In this document: positions 43,291 through 51,838 of the stretch, one piece after another
Numbering within the stretch: the first letter of the stretch is position 1
Layout: each line of letters opens with the position of its first letter
Assembly: GCA_963929535.1 (NCBI GenBank)
Contig: CAWVIZ010000003.1
Span: 62,001-126,000, forward strand
From: Pullilachnospira sp963929535
GTDB lineage: Bacteria > Bacillota > Clostridia > Lachnospirales > Lachnospiraceae
Reading direction: 5' to 3'
DNA length: 64,000 nucleotides
Position numbers and translations under genes: made by a program
Notes under the pieces: model-generated
Database searches by the model: none
Told to the model about the DNA's origin: nothing
Seen by the model: only the letters and a program-made list of their open reading frames with translations

Positions 43291-44637
43291 TCAGTCCAGT
43301 CTCAGCATCCTCTCGATAAATCCGGTGTCCGCCCTTCCCTCGCAGAATTCCGGATTTTTCATGATCTGATACTGAAAATCCAGATTGGTCTCCACTCCAA
43401 TGATCACCATCTCATCCAGAGCGGAGCGCATCTTCTGCAGCGCCGCCTTCCGGTCCGGAGCGTGAACGATCACCTTTGCGATCATGGAATCATACTCGGA
43501 AGGAATCCGATACCCTGTATACAGCGCCGTATCCACCCTTACTCCGTTTCCTGCGGGCAGATGCATATGCTTTACCACCCCGGGGCTGGGCATGAAATTT
43601 TTCTCCGGGATCTCCGCATTGATCCGGCATTCGATGGCATGGCCCCGAAGCTGGATATCTTTTTGGGTAAAGCTCAAAGGCTCTCCCATGGCTACCCGGA
43701 TCTGTTCGATGATCAGATCTGTTCCTGTCACCATTTCCGTCACTCCGTGCTCCACCTGGATCCTGGTATTCATCTCCATGAAATAATACGTTCCGTCCGG
43801 CGCCAGGATAAATTCCACGGTTCCCGCGTTGGTATAATTTACCGCCTTTGCCGCCAGCACCGCATCTCTGTTCATGGCTCTGCGGATCTTCTCCGTGATG
43901 GCCGGAGATGGGGATTCCTCAATGAGCTTCTGGTGATTTCTCTGAACGGAACAGTCCCGCTCCCCCAGCGCCACCACATGGCCATACTGATCCCCCATTA
44001 CCTGGATCTCCACATGGCGGGGATTTTCCACGAAGCGCTCAATATACATGGTATCGTCCCCGAAGGCATTGGCCGATTCTCTCTGGGCCATATTAAACTG
44101 AAATTCAAATTCATCTGCGGAACGGGCCACCCGCATACCCTTTCCTCCTCCACCGGAGGAAGCCTTGATCATCACCGGATACCCGATCTCCCCGGCCAGA
44201 CGCTCTCCTGTCTGGGCATCATACACCGGCTCCTTTGTACCGGGAACCACCGGAACCCCTGCATCCATCATCGTCTTTCTGGCATGGGACTTGTTCCCCA
44301 TGCTGTCGATCACTTCCGCGGAAGGTCCGATAAAGGTCAGCCCGTTTTCCCGGCAAAGGCGGACAAAATCCGCATTCTCTGAAAGGAATCCAAAACCGGG
44401 ATGGATAGCGTCCGCTCCCATATTCAGAGCTGCCGTTACGATCCGTTCCTTATTCAGATAACTGTTCCGGGCAGGCCCTTCCCCGATGCAGATCCTCTGA
44501 TCCGCCAGCTGCACATGAAGACTGTCCTTATCCTCCTTGGAGTAAATGGCCACACTGCGGATTCCCATATTCCGGCAGGCCCGGATGATCCGGACCGCGA
44601 TCTCTCCCCGGTTGGCAATCAATATCTTCTGAAACAT
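43291..44637 (-). CDS. accC: Biotin carboxylase
   Basis: The 448-residue enzyme carboxylates biotin on its carrier with ATP and bicarbonate. Motifs: KILIANRGEIAVRIIRACR, the ATP-grasp glycine loop ASSGGGGKGMRVA, and MNTRIQVEHGVTEMVTG. No carboxyltransferase accA/accD lies nearby. The position between accB and pxpA suggests service to the oxoprolinase complex or a related reaction rather than fatty-acid synthesis. Confidence 0.94.
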   Translation of the reverse strand: MFQKILIANRGEIAVRIIRACRNMGIRSVAIYSKEDKDSLHVQLADQRICIGEGPARNSYLNKERIVTAALNMGADAIHPGFGFLSENADFVRLCRENGLTFIGPSAEVIDSMGNKSHARKTMMDAGVPVVPGTKEPVYDAQTGERLAGEIGYPVMIKASSGGGGKGMRVARSADEFEFQFNMAQRESANAFGDDTMYIERFVENPRHVEIQVMGDQYGHVVALGERDCSVQRNHQKLIEESPSPAITEKIRRAMNRDAVLAAKAVNYTNAGTVEFILAPDGTYYFMEMNTRIQVEHGVTEMVTGTDLIIEQIRVAMGEPLSFTQKDIQLRGHAIECRINAEIPEKNFMPSPGVVKHMHLPAGNGVRVDTALYTGYRIPSEYDSMIAKVIVHAPDRKAALQKMRSALDEMVIIGVETNLDFQYQIMKNPEFCEGRADTGFIERMLRLD

Positions 44638-44649
44638 GGGCCGCCCTCC

Positions 44650-45078
44650 TTACTTCTGAATCTTCTTCACCTTGAAAAGAGGCTGTCCGTATTCCACCTT
44701 CTGTTCATTGCTCACCAGTACCGCCTCGATCTCACAGTCAAATTCACTTTCGATCTCATTCATCAGCTTCATGGCTTCCAGAATACAAACCGTCTGGCCT
44801 GCCTTCACCACATCGCCCACCTTCACAAAAGCCTTTGCCTCCGGAGACGGAGCTGAATAGAACGTTCCCACAATGGGGGAAGTGATATAGCTCTCATCCT
44901 CCGGATCATCCGTCTCCGGCACAGAAGCGGAAACCGCGATGGGCGCAGCCTCTCCGGGCGCCCCTGCCGTTCCTCTCCGGCTCATCTTTATCTTGGTATC
45001 GCCCTCCTGGATGCTGAACTCCAGCATCGAAGATTTTTCTATTATATTCACCAGCTTCTCAATTTTTTCCAAATCCAT
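44650..45078 (-). CDS. accB: Biotin carboxyl carrier protein
   Basis: The 142-residue protein has the AccB form: an N-terminal helix (KIEKLVNIIEKSSM), a Pro/Ala linker and a C-terminal biotinyl domain with ITSPIVGTFYSAPSPEAKAF and the biotin lysine Lys104 in EAMKLMNE. It is directly upstream of accC (12 bases). The pair forms one carboxylase half-unit. Confidence 0.94.
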   Translation of the reverse strand: MDLEKIEKLVNIIEKSSMLEFSIQEGDTKIKMSRRGTAGAPGEAAPIAVSASVPETDDPEDESYITSPIVGTFYSAPSPEAKAFVKVGDVVKAGQTVCILEAMKLMNEIESEFDCEIEAVLVSNEQKVEYGQPLFKVKKIQK

Positions 45079-45184
45079 GTTGGCGCCTCCTTTTGTCTGA
45101 ATCTCTGTCCTCTGTATCTATCTGATCTCCCTGCGCTTCATGTTTTGCGGCAGCGGAGCATGAACTGTTGCTCCGGGCTTTCTC

Positions 45185-46192
45185 TCATCCCGCAAACAGC
45201 TTGCCAAGCCGTTTGGCCACCAGACGGCAGTCCAGCACCTCTTTACAGGGCTGGTGGATCTTATGACGGAACTGATCCAGTTCCCTCATCTCGTCCAGCA
45301 GAAGCTGCTGAGCTTCTTCTACCGGCACTGCCGCAAACCGTACCTTGTGATCCGTCCTTCGCTGCACCAGCTTGGGGATGTCCACCGAGATCACTGTGGC
45401 GATCTTGGCATACCCCCCGGTGGTCTGCCGGTCTGACAGCAGGACAATGGGTTTGCCGTGACTGGGAACCTGCACGGAACCAAAGGCGATCCCATCCGAG
45501 ATTATATCCGCTGTCCCCCGGTATGCGATAAAGGGACCTTCCAGCCGGCATCCCATCCTGTCAAAATCGCTGGTCACCACATATTCCTCGTTCAGGAAGG
45601 TCTCCCTTCCCGCCTTGGTAAACGCCTTATCCTGAGGTCCCATGACCACCCGCAGCGTCACTTCCTCCTGGTCGAATTCATCCAGATCCAGAGTCCTGGA
45701 AAGAAAATACGGCAGATATCTCCGCTTGATCCGGAAACCAATGTAATCCCCGTCCATCAGCCGGCGTCCCTTGAATCCGCCCAGGCTGCATTTCAGGTTG
45801 GTGGAACGACTTCCCATCACCACCGGGATGTCCAGATAGCTGGAAAACGCGATATAGCCCCGGCTTCCGGTGCGGCATCCCTTAAATTCCAGCACATCCC
45901 CCTTATGCATATACAGGGCAGTATACATGGAGACCGCTTTTCCATTCACATGCGGCTGAAAATCCCCGCCTGTCACCGCGATAATGGTCTCGGAGGTAAA
46001 TTCCAGCACCGGTCCCATCAGTGTAAACTCCAGAACCGCCTCGTTCTCCGGATTATCCAGCAGCAGATTGGCGATCTTGAAGGAACGCACATCCATCACC
46101 CCGGCCACGCCAAATCCCTGACTCTGGTAGCCGCTTCTCCCCAGATCCTGTACTGTGGTGAGCATGCCGCCCTTTAATACACGAATTCCCAT
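45185..46192 (-). CDS. pxpC: 5-oxoprolinase subunit C (biotin-dependent carboxyltransferase family)
   Basis: PxpC (KipA in B. subtilis) belongs to a family related to the allophanate hydrolase/urea carboxylase C domain. The 335-residue protein starts MGIRVLKGGMLTTVQDLGRS and has EFTLMGPVLEF, AVTGGDFQP and DRQTTGGYAKIATVISVD. GGAGGCG precedes the ATG at 46192, one base after the pxpB stop. Confidence 0.92.
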   Translation of the reverse strand: MGIRVLKGGMLTTVQDLGRSGYQSQGFGVAGVMDVRSFKIANLLLDNPENEAVLEFTLMGPVLEFTSETIIAVTGGDFQPHVNGKAVSMYTALYMHKGDVLEFKGCRTGSRGYIAFSSYLDIPVVMGSRSTNLKCSLGGFKGRRLMDGDYIGFRIKRRYLPYFLSRTLDLDEFDQEEVTLRVVMGPQDKAFTKAGRETFLNEEYVVTSDFDRMGCRLEGPFIAYRGTADIISDGIAFGSVQVPSHGKPIVLLSDRQTTGGYAKIATVISVDIPKLVQRRTDHKVRFAAVPVEEAQQLLLDEMRELDQFRHKIHQPCKEVLDCRLVAKRLGKLFAG

Positions 46193-46193
46193 C

Positions 46194-46922
46194 CTACGCC
46201 TCCTTCCGGCTGACAGCACACTGATAGGTGCCCGCCTCCACCTGCTCTCTGATACTCCGGAACATTTCTTCATTCACGGGAACAAACCGGATATAATCCC
46301 CCGCTTCAAACAGAATCGGCGACTGTCTGGCGGGATCATACGTTTTCACCGGAGTCATTCCCAGAAGCTGCCAGCCCCCCGGAGAATCCAGGGGATAGAT
46401 CCCGGTCTGTGAACCGCCGATCCCTACGCTTCCCGCCGGGATTCGGATCCTGGGATTGGCCAGTCTGGGCGTATGGATCCTCTCATCCAGACCTCCCAGG
46501 TAAGAAAATCCCGGAAGGAATCCCAGCATATAGATCAGATAATCCCTGGAACAGTGGATATCGATCACTTCCTGGGGGGACAGTCCCGCATGGGAAGCGA
46601 TATTCTCCAGATCAGGGCCATACTGGCCGCCGTAGCAAACCGGGATCTGGATCACCTGCCGGGTTCCGCCCTCCTGACGGACCTCCAGCTTCAAAAGCTT
46701 CTCCAGCCTTCTTCGGATCTTTCCGTAGGAGATCACCCTCGGATCATAATTGATCAGCAGACTGCAGAAGGCGGGGATCATGTCCACCACCCCCTCGATG
46801 TGCTGCTCTTTCATCAGATGGACCAGGGCAGTGATCTGCCCGTTGATCTCGGGAGAAATCTCTTTTCCGAATTCGATCAGGACAGAGGAATCTCCCGCTG
46901 TATAAATTTTCGCTTTTTCCAT
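46194..46922 (-). CDS. pxpB: 5-oxoprolinase subunit B (KipI family)
   Basis: The 242-residue protein starts MEKAKIYTAGDSSVLIEFG and has the family segment HCSRDYLIYMLGFLPGFSYLGGLDERI and PAGSVGIGGSQTGIYPLDSPGGW. B. subtilis KipI also inhibits sporulation kinase KinA, but the pxp context here favours oxoprolinase. I chose the ATG at 46922 (AGGAG six bases upstream); the ATG at 46928 is too close to its site. Confidence 0.92.
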   Translation of the reverse strand: MEKAKIYTAGDSSVLIEFGKEISPEINGQITALVHLMKEQHIEGVVDMIPAFCSLLINYDPRVISYGKIRRRLEKLLKLEVRQEGGTRQVIQIPVCYGGQYGPDLENIASHAGLSPQEVIDIHCSRDYLIYMLGFLPGFSYLGGLDERIHTPRLANPRIRIPAGSVGIGGSQTGIYPLDSPGGWQLLGMTPVKTYDPARQSPILFEAGDYIRFVPVNEEMFRSIREQVEAGTYQCAVSRKEA

Positions 46923-46986
46923 ATACATCTCCTGTTTCCCGTGGCGGGCCGATCCCGGGGACCGACCCTCTCCTGTCATATTAAAA

Positions 46987-47020
46987 CGTCACCGTCCAGC
47001 CTTTGGGCCTCTCACTGCCG
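46987..47020. repeat. Degenerate MITE end hairpin between ycsG-like gene and pxpB
   Basis: GTCACCGTCCAGCCTTTGGG and CTCACTGCCGC resemble the left end hairpin of the MITE family. No right end is visible. Confidence 0.35.
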
Positions 47021-47039
47021 CCAATGCGGAACCGCTGCC

Positions 47040-48245
47040 TTAAAACAGCTTCCCAAGGCCGGACAGGGAGGTGATCCCCAGATATGCCGATGCGATCACC
47101 ACCACGATCCCCAGCAGCAGCAGCCAGACAGGATGTCTGTAGTCCTGGCCCATAATGGACTTTTTCCGGGAAGCGATCAGGCAGACTCCCAGCGTAATGG
47201 GCAGGATCAGGCCGTTCAGGGCACCGGCCAGCACCAGGAGCACCGCCGGCTGTCCGATCACTGCCATCACCACCGTACACACTGCGATAAATCCCACAAT
47301 ATACCATTTCTCATTCTTCTCAATGGAACTGTGGAATGTTTTCAGAAAGGATACGGAGGTATAGGCACAGCCCACAATAGAGGTGATCGCCGCAGCCAGC
47401 AGTACCAGCCCGAAGAAACGGTAACCGATCTCACCTGCCCCCTGCCGGAACGCATCCGCCGCCGGATTGGAAGAATCCAGCGTCACAGCGCCTCCCGCAA
47501 CCACTCCCAGCACTGCCAGGAATAAGAAGACCCTCACAATAGCGGCAATTCCGATTCCCATCACAGAGCTCTTATTGATCTCTCCCAGATTTTCTTTTCT
47601 GGTAACTCCCGCATCGATCAGCCGGTGGGCTCCCGCGAATGTAATATAGCCTCCCACAGTTCCGCCCAGCAGGGTCAGGATCGCGGAAAAGATATCGTTC
47701 ATATCAGCGCTGGGCATTACGGTTTCCTTCAGTGCCGTTCCCAGAGGCGGACGCACAATCAGGATCACGATGAAGATCACCAGGATCATCATTCCCCCCA
47801 GGATCTTTGTAAGGGTATCCATGGCCTTCATGGCGTTTTTCATCAGGAATACCACAATAGCCACGCAGCCTGCCAGAAGACAGCCCACCGTATCGGGGAT
47901 GCCCAGCAGGGTATTAAAGCCCAGGGCTCCGCCGCCTACATTTCCGATATTGAATACCAGCCCTCCGGCCACCACCAGAAAAGCCACCACATATCCCAGG
48001 CCCGGCAGCACCTTATTGGCCACATCCTGACCTCTCATCCCGGATACACACAGTACTCTCCACACGTTCAGCTGCACAACAGCCGCCATAAGAACAGATA
48101 CCAGGATCACGAACCCGAAGCTTCCTCCCAGATCTCCTGTAAACTGGGCAGTCTGCGTGAGAAATCCGGGGCCGATAGCGGAAGTGGCCATCAGAAATGC
48201 CGCTCCCAGAAGAACCCCTCCGCTTTTCTTTTTTGCTTTTTCCAT
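47040..48245 (-). CDS. NRAMP-superfamily transporter, YcsG-like
   Basis: The 401-residue protein has about 11 membrane helices of the NRAMP/LeuT fold. Metal-transporting NRAMPs carry DPGN in helix 1 and MPH in helix 6; here those sites read AIGPGF and FAGAHRL, so classical metal binding is unlikely. B. subtilis YcsG is a similar protein next to ycsF (pxpA) and kipI/kipA. I infer import of 5-oxoproline or a related acid. AGGAGG precedes the ATG. Confidence 0.8.
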   Translation of the reverse strand: MEKAKKKSGGVLLGAAFLMATSAIGPGFLTQTAQFTGDLGGSFGFVILVSVLMAAVVQLNVWRVLCVSGMRGQDVANKVLPGLGYVVAFLVVAGGLVFNIGNVGGGALGFNTLLGIPDTVGCLLAGCVAIVVFLMKNAMKAMDTLTKILGGMMILVIFIVILIVRPPLGTALKETVMPSADMNDIFSAILTLLGGTVGGYITFAGAHRLIDAGVTRKENLGEINKSSVMGIGIAAIVRVFLFLAVLGVVAGGAVTLDSSNPAADAFRQGAGEIGYRFFGLVLLAAAITSIVGCAYTSVSFLKTFHSSIEKNEKWYIVGFIAVCTVVMAVIGQPAVLLVLAGALNGLILPITLGVCLIASRKKSIMGQDYRHPVWLLLLGIVVVIASAYLGITSLSGLGKLF

Positions 48246-48304
48246 AAACTTCCTCCTTGTATGATAGTATAATTATTCCTGCTGAAAACCCTCAGGTCCA
48301 ACAA

Positions 48305-48985
48305 TTACTGTACTTCCTGCAGCCGGAGTCCTGCCGTGTCTGTCACCGGCATGGAGAATACCACCGATTTTGCCTTGCTGTTCATCCCGGCATGCTCCAT
48401 GATAGACTTCATGATCCCATTCTTATCCGCAGCCTTGGCCACGATAAAAAGGATCTCCTTCTCATCCACGATGGAAACCTCCAGAAACTTTTCTGCCTTC
48501 TCCAGTCCGGTTCCCTTGGCGTGGATCACCGATCCGCCTCCGGCTCCCATCTTTCTGGCCGCATCCATGATCTCTTCTGTGTGCCCGTAATTGGCAATTA
48601 CCACAATCAGTTCATATACGGTATCCTTCATCCTGCTTTCCTCTTCTTTCTCAAAACCCTGGCCGTCTGTGAGAAATTCCAGCACCTTCCTGCCTCCCAC
48701 ACTGGAGAGGGGCACCAGAAATGCGATTCCCGTTCCCGGCACATCGATCTGAAGCTTCTGTTCCATGTCGCCCTTGATGTTTCTCCACATCCGGTCCGTC
48801 ACCACCGCCAGCCGTATCAGCTTTTCTGTGGCTTCCAGACCAAAGCAGTCCAGGATTTCGTTGCTGGCCGTTCCCCTGGCCAGAGTTCCGAATGTAACCT
48901 CCAGACCGTTTCTTTTATAGATCTCCTTCAGCTGACCCTCCACAGACCGCTTGGTGATAGCCATCATCATATACAGTGTGCTCAT
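48305..48985 (-). CDS. Double-domain PII-like protein
   Basis: The 226-residue protein has two PII-type ferredoxin-like domains, about 1-105 and 115-226. The second has the PII pattern GHTEEIMDAARKMGAGGGSVIHAKG, where nucleotide-binding PII proteins have their T- and B-loop region. It lies 12 bases after the DUF1538 gene. By analogy with other PII-transporter pairs it probably controls that membrane protein in response to nucleotides; the ligand is unknown. Confidence 0.75.
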   Translation of the reverse strand: MSTLYMMMAITKRSVEGQLKEIYKRNGLEVTFGTLARGTASNEILDCFGLEATEKLIRLAVVTDRMWRNIKGDMEQKLQIDVPGTGIAFLVPLSSVGGRKVLEFLTDGQGFEKEEESRMKDTVYELIVVIANYGHTEEIMDAARKMGAGGGSVIHAKGTGLEKAEKFLEVSIVDEKEILFIVAKAADKNGIMKSIMEHAGMNSKAKSVVFSMPVTDTAGLRLQEVQ

Positions 48986-48997
48986 ATTCCTTACCTC

Positions 48998-50527
48998 TTA
49001 TAGCTCGATAATCTCTTCGTCCGAAATCAGAACTGCAGGTTCCTCCCTATGTCCGAAGCGCATCTGCACCTGGTAGACAAGTCCCAGGATCTGTATGGTG
49101 ATCAGCGGGGTCATGGCCACCATAGCCACCACGCCAAAAGCGTCCGTGACGATATTTCCGCCTACACTGGTGCATGCTCCGATGGCAAATGCCAGAAGAA
49201 AAGTGGCTGTCATGGGACCGGATGCCACACCGCCGGAATCAAAGGCAATGGCCGTAAAGATCTTGGGTACAAAAAATGACAGGAGCAGCGCTGCCGCATA
49301 ACCGGGGATCAGGAACCAGATAATGGAGATTCCTGTCAGCACCCGGATCATGGACAGCCCCAAAGAAATCGCCACGCCCACCGAGAGACTCAGGCTCATG
49401 GCTCCGGCAGATATAGCTCCGGAGGTGATCTCTTCCACCTGATGCGTAAGGACCATCACCGCAGGCTCCGCACGCACGATAAAGTACCCGATCAGCATAC
49501 CGATGGGCACGATCATCCACCGGTAGGAATTTTCTGCCAGCACCTGCCCCAGATAGCTTCCCGCCGGCATAAAGCCCACATTGACACCGGTAAGGAACAA
49601 TACCAATCCCAGGTAAGTATACACCATTCCCACGGCGATCTTAATCAGCATACGTTTTTTCATTCTTCGGAAAATCAACTGGAAAACAATGAAAAACAGA
49701 ATGATGGGCAGCAGCGATACTGCCATCTCTTTCATATATTCCGGAATCTCCTCCAGGAACATCTTTCCCAGCTCCACGGAATCATCGATCTGCGGAATGG
49801 AGTTCATGGAGTATTCCGCGCTGTCCGGATGATAGATCAGACTCAATATCAGAACCGACAGGATTGGGCCCACCGAGGACAAAGCCACCAGACCGAAGCT
49901 GTCATCCTCCGCTCTCTGGTCGTTTCGGATAGCGGAAATACCGATACCCAGAGCCATGATAAACGGTACCGTCATAGGTCCCGTAGTCACGCCGCCGGAA
50001 TCAAAGGCCACCGCGATAAAATCACCGGGCACAAAATAAGCCAGCAAAAATACCCCCGCATACAGAACGATCAGCATATGGGCCAGTGAGATACCCAGGA
50101 GCATACGCAGAAGCGCCGCCACCAGAAACAGCCCTACACCAAACGCCACAGACAGTACCAGGACCATATTGGGAATGGACGGCACCTGCTCTGCCAGCAC
50201 CTGAAGATCCGGTTCCGATATGGTGACGATAAATCCCAGGATAAAGCTGAATACCACCATCAGCCACAGCTTCCTGGTCTGTGTCATACAGGTTCCCACA
50301 TTTTCACCAATAGGAATCATCGCCAGATCCGCTCCAAAGGTAAAACCGATCATACCCACGATCAGCAGCACCGCTCCTCCCAGAAAAGCCAGCAGGGTGC
50401 CCGGCTCCATGGGCGCCACGGTAAAGCACAGGATCAGTACGATCAGGATGATGGGGATGACTGCTTTCAGTGTCTCCGACGTCTTTTCCTGCAGCTTCTC
50501 CTTCATCTTCATTCTTCCTACATTCAT
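48998..50527 (-). CDS. DUF1538 integral membrane protein with internal duplication
   Basis: The 509-residue protein has about 12-14 membrane helices in two related halves. The motif FDSGGVTTGPMT (175-186) recurs as FDSGGVASGPMT (428-439), and each is followed by a similar helix pair. This internal repeat is typical of transporters, and the Asp/Ser/Gly motif could be the binding site. GGAG lies 7 bases before the ATG. It sits between a MarR regulator and its PII-like partner. Function unproven. Confidence 0.75.
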   Translation of the reverse strand: MNVGRMKMKEKLQEKTSETLKAVIPIILIVLILCFTVAPMEPGTLLAFLGGAVLLIVGMIGFTFGADLAMIPIGENVGTCMTQTRKLWLMVVFSFILGFIVTISEPDLQVLAEQVPSIPNMVLVLSVAFGVGLFLVAALLRMLLGISLAHMLIVLYAGVFLLAYFVPGDFIAVAFDSGGVTTGPMTVPFIMALGIGISAIRNDQRAEDDSFGLVALSSVGPILSVLILSLIYHPDSAEYSMNSIPQIDDSVELGKMFLEEIPEYMKEMAVSLLPIILFFIVFQLIFRRMKKRMLIKIAVGMVYTYLGLVLFLTGVNVGFMPAGSYLGQVLAENSYRWMIVPIGMLIGYFIVRAEPAVMVLTHQVEEITSGAISAGAMSLSLSVGVAISLGLSMIRVLTGISIIWFLIPGYAAALLLSFFVPKIFTAIAFDSGGVASGPMTATFLLAFAIGACTSVGGNIVTDAFGVVAMVAMTPLITIQILGLVYQVQMRFGHREEPAVLISDEEIIEL

Positions 50528-50574
50528 GCTTTCACTCCGTTTCTAATGCATGACTGCCGGCGCAGTCATCCCCG

Positions 50575-51018
50575 TCATATATGCGGGTCACGTTTCAGTT
50601 GCCTGGCGTTATGGCAGAGCAATGCCATATCGCGTTCAAACCTGTCGATATCCTCCTCCTTCATCCCCTCCAGAATTGCCCTGTAAAATTCCTCCGCAGC
50701 CTGTTCTCCCTCCCGTACCAGCCCGGCAGCTTTCCCGGTGCAGACCAGACGGATCTTCCTCCGGTCTCCCGGCACCTCATGCCGCTCCAGATAACCTTCC
50801 TCCACCAGGCGCTCCACGTTGAAGCTCACCATGCTGGCCTTGATTCCTCTGTATTTGCTTATGTCTTTTGCCGTGTCACATTCGGGATTTGCCGCCAGAA
50901 ACATCAGAATATCCAATGCCGTCTGCGAGAGCTTTCTTTTATGGCAGACCGGCTTACAGGCGGCCTCATAGAAATCTGCCAGACTTCGGAGCTGCAAAAT
51001 GCATTTTATCGCTTCCAC
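50575..51018 (-). CDS. MarR family regulator of the oxoproline operon
   Basis: The 147-residue winged-helix protein has the MarR core (LSQTALDILMFLAANPEC, KASMVSFNVERLVEEGYLERHEVPGDRRKIRL). The start is GTG at 51018 with AAAGGA upstream. A perfect 7-3-7 palindrome lies between its promoter and start codon, so it probably represses itself and the genes behind it (DUF1538, PII, ycsG-like, pxp, acc), which follow without a visible terminator. The effector may be 5-oxoproline (inference). Confidence 0.85.
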   Translation of the reverse strand: MEAIKCILQLRSLADFYEAACKPVCHKRKLSQTALDILMFLAANPECDTAKDISKYRGIKASMVSFNVERLVEEGYLERHEVPGDRRKIRLVCTGKAAGLVREGEQAAEEFYRAILEGMKEEDIDRFERDMALLCHNARQLKRDPHI

Positions 51019-51035
51019 ACTCTCTTTTCCTTTCG

Positions 51036-51052
51036 ATTTGGAATGTCCAAAT
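51036..51052. promoter_or_regulatory. MarR-type operator palindrome
   Basis: ATTTGGA-ATG-TCCAAAT is a perfect 7-bp inverted repeat with a 3-bp centre. It lies just after the predicted transcription start of the MarR gene, where a bound repressor would block transcription. Confidence 0.65.
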
Positions 51053-51066
51053 TTGAACTTTTTAAT

Positions 51067-51096
51067 ATTATAACATTACTTTTCCGGGAAGGTCAA
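51067..51096 (-). promoter_or_regulatory. Promoter of the MarR-DUF1538-pxp operon
   Basis: TTGACC (51091-51096), 18-base spacer, TATAAT (51067-51072). The transcription start would be near 51060, immediately before the operator. Confidence 0.7.
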
Positions 51097-51099
51097 CCC

Positions 51100-51759
51100 T
51101 CAATCCTCTTTCTTTTCTCTCTCTGTTCCGTTTTCCTGATATTTTCCCTTTCTTTTCCCGTTTCCTGACTCCTCTGTATTTTCCCTGTCATATTTTTGAT
51201 ACTGCCGGTGTTCCTCCCACAGCCGTTTTCTCAGCTTTTTCTCTGTCCACAGCAGCCTGCGCACTTCTTTTTTGGCCAGTCTCCGGTCGGAAACCGATGG
51301 CACATTTCCCCTTTTCTCTGTCATCTCCCGGACAATCTGCTCCACCGCCCCATCCGGCGCCACCCTGGATCTCTCAAAAAAATATCTGGCATAAACATTT
51401 TCCACATGATATCCTCTCTGCTCCATCTCCTCCCTGGCGGTCTGCAGAGCGCGAAGCTCCCGTTTTCCTCCGGTGACAAAGATCATATGGGTTTTGGACT
51501 TACTGGCCGCGATTTTCCAGATGATATGACTGATCGCAAAGGGAAGCTTCCCATTCTGACTGTCGAATACCAGTCCGATCCTCTCCCCCTGCGCAAAAAT
51601 AATCTGCTGCTGCCGGTAATCCGATGCTTTCCGGCATATCACGCCGTCATATCCGGAAAATCTTTCCGCCGCTTCCCTGCAGTTCTGTCTGGAATCGTCA
51701 TAATAGACCGTCAGCGTATCCTTCTCCTGTACGTTTTTTCTGGGGTTTCCATCTTCCAT
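51100..51759 (-). CDS. Degenerate flavodoxin-like protein with charged tail
   Basis: The first 145 residues or so of this 219-residue protein follow a flavodoxin-like pattern: a first strand (TVYYDDSRQNCREAAERF), then IGLVFDSQNGKLPFAISHII and THMIFVTGGKRELRALQTA. The FMN phosphate loop (S/T-x-T-G-x-T) is missing, so flavin binding is doubtful. The C-terminal 70 residues are highly charged and probably coiled or disordered. AAGGAGG precedes the ATG. It follows a MarR gene. Fold assignment is tentative. Confidence 0.5.
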   Translation of the reverse strand: MEDGNPRKNVQEKDTLTVYYDDSRQNCREAAERFSGYDGVICRKASDYRQQQIIFAQGERIGLVFDSQNGKLPFAISHIIWKIAASKSKTHMIFVTGGKRELRALQTAREEMEQRGYHVENVYARYFFERSRVAPDGAVEQIVREMTEKRGNVPSVSDRRLAKKEVRRLLWTEKKLRKRLWEEHRQYQKYDRENTEESGNGKRKGKYQENGTEREKKED

Positions 51760-51838
51760 AAAGGTTCCTCCTTCTTCTATGATTTATAATTGAATATTTT
51801 ATTTTTAAACTAATTGTTTATAAAAAAAGCCGGAAGCT

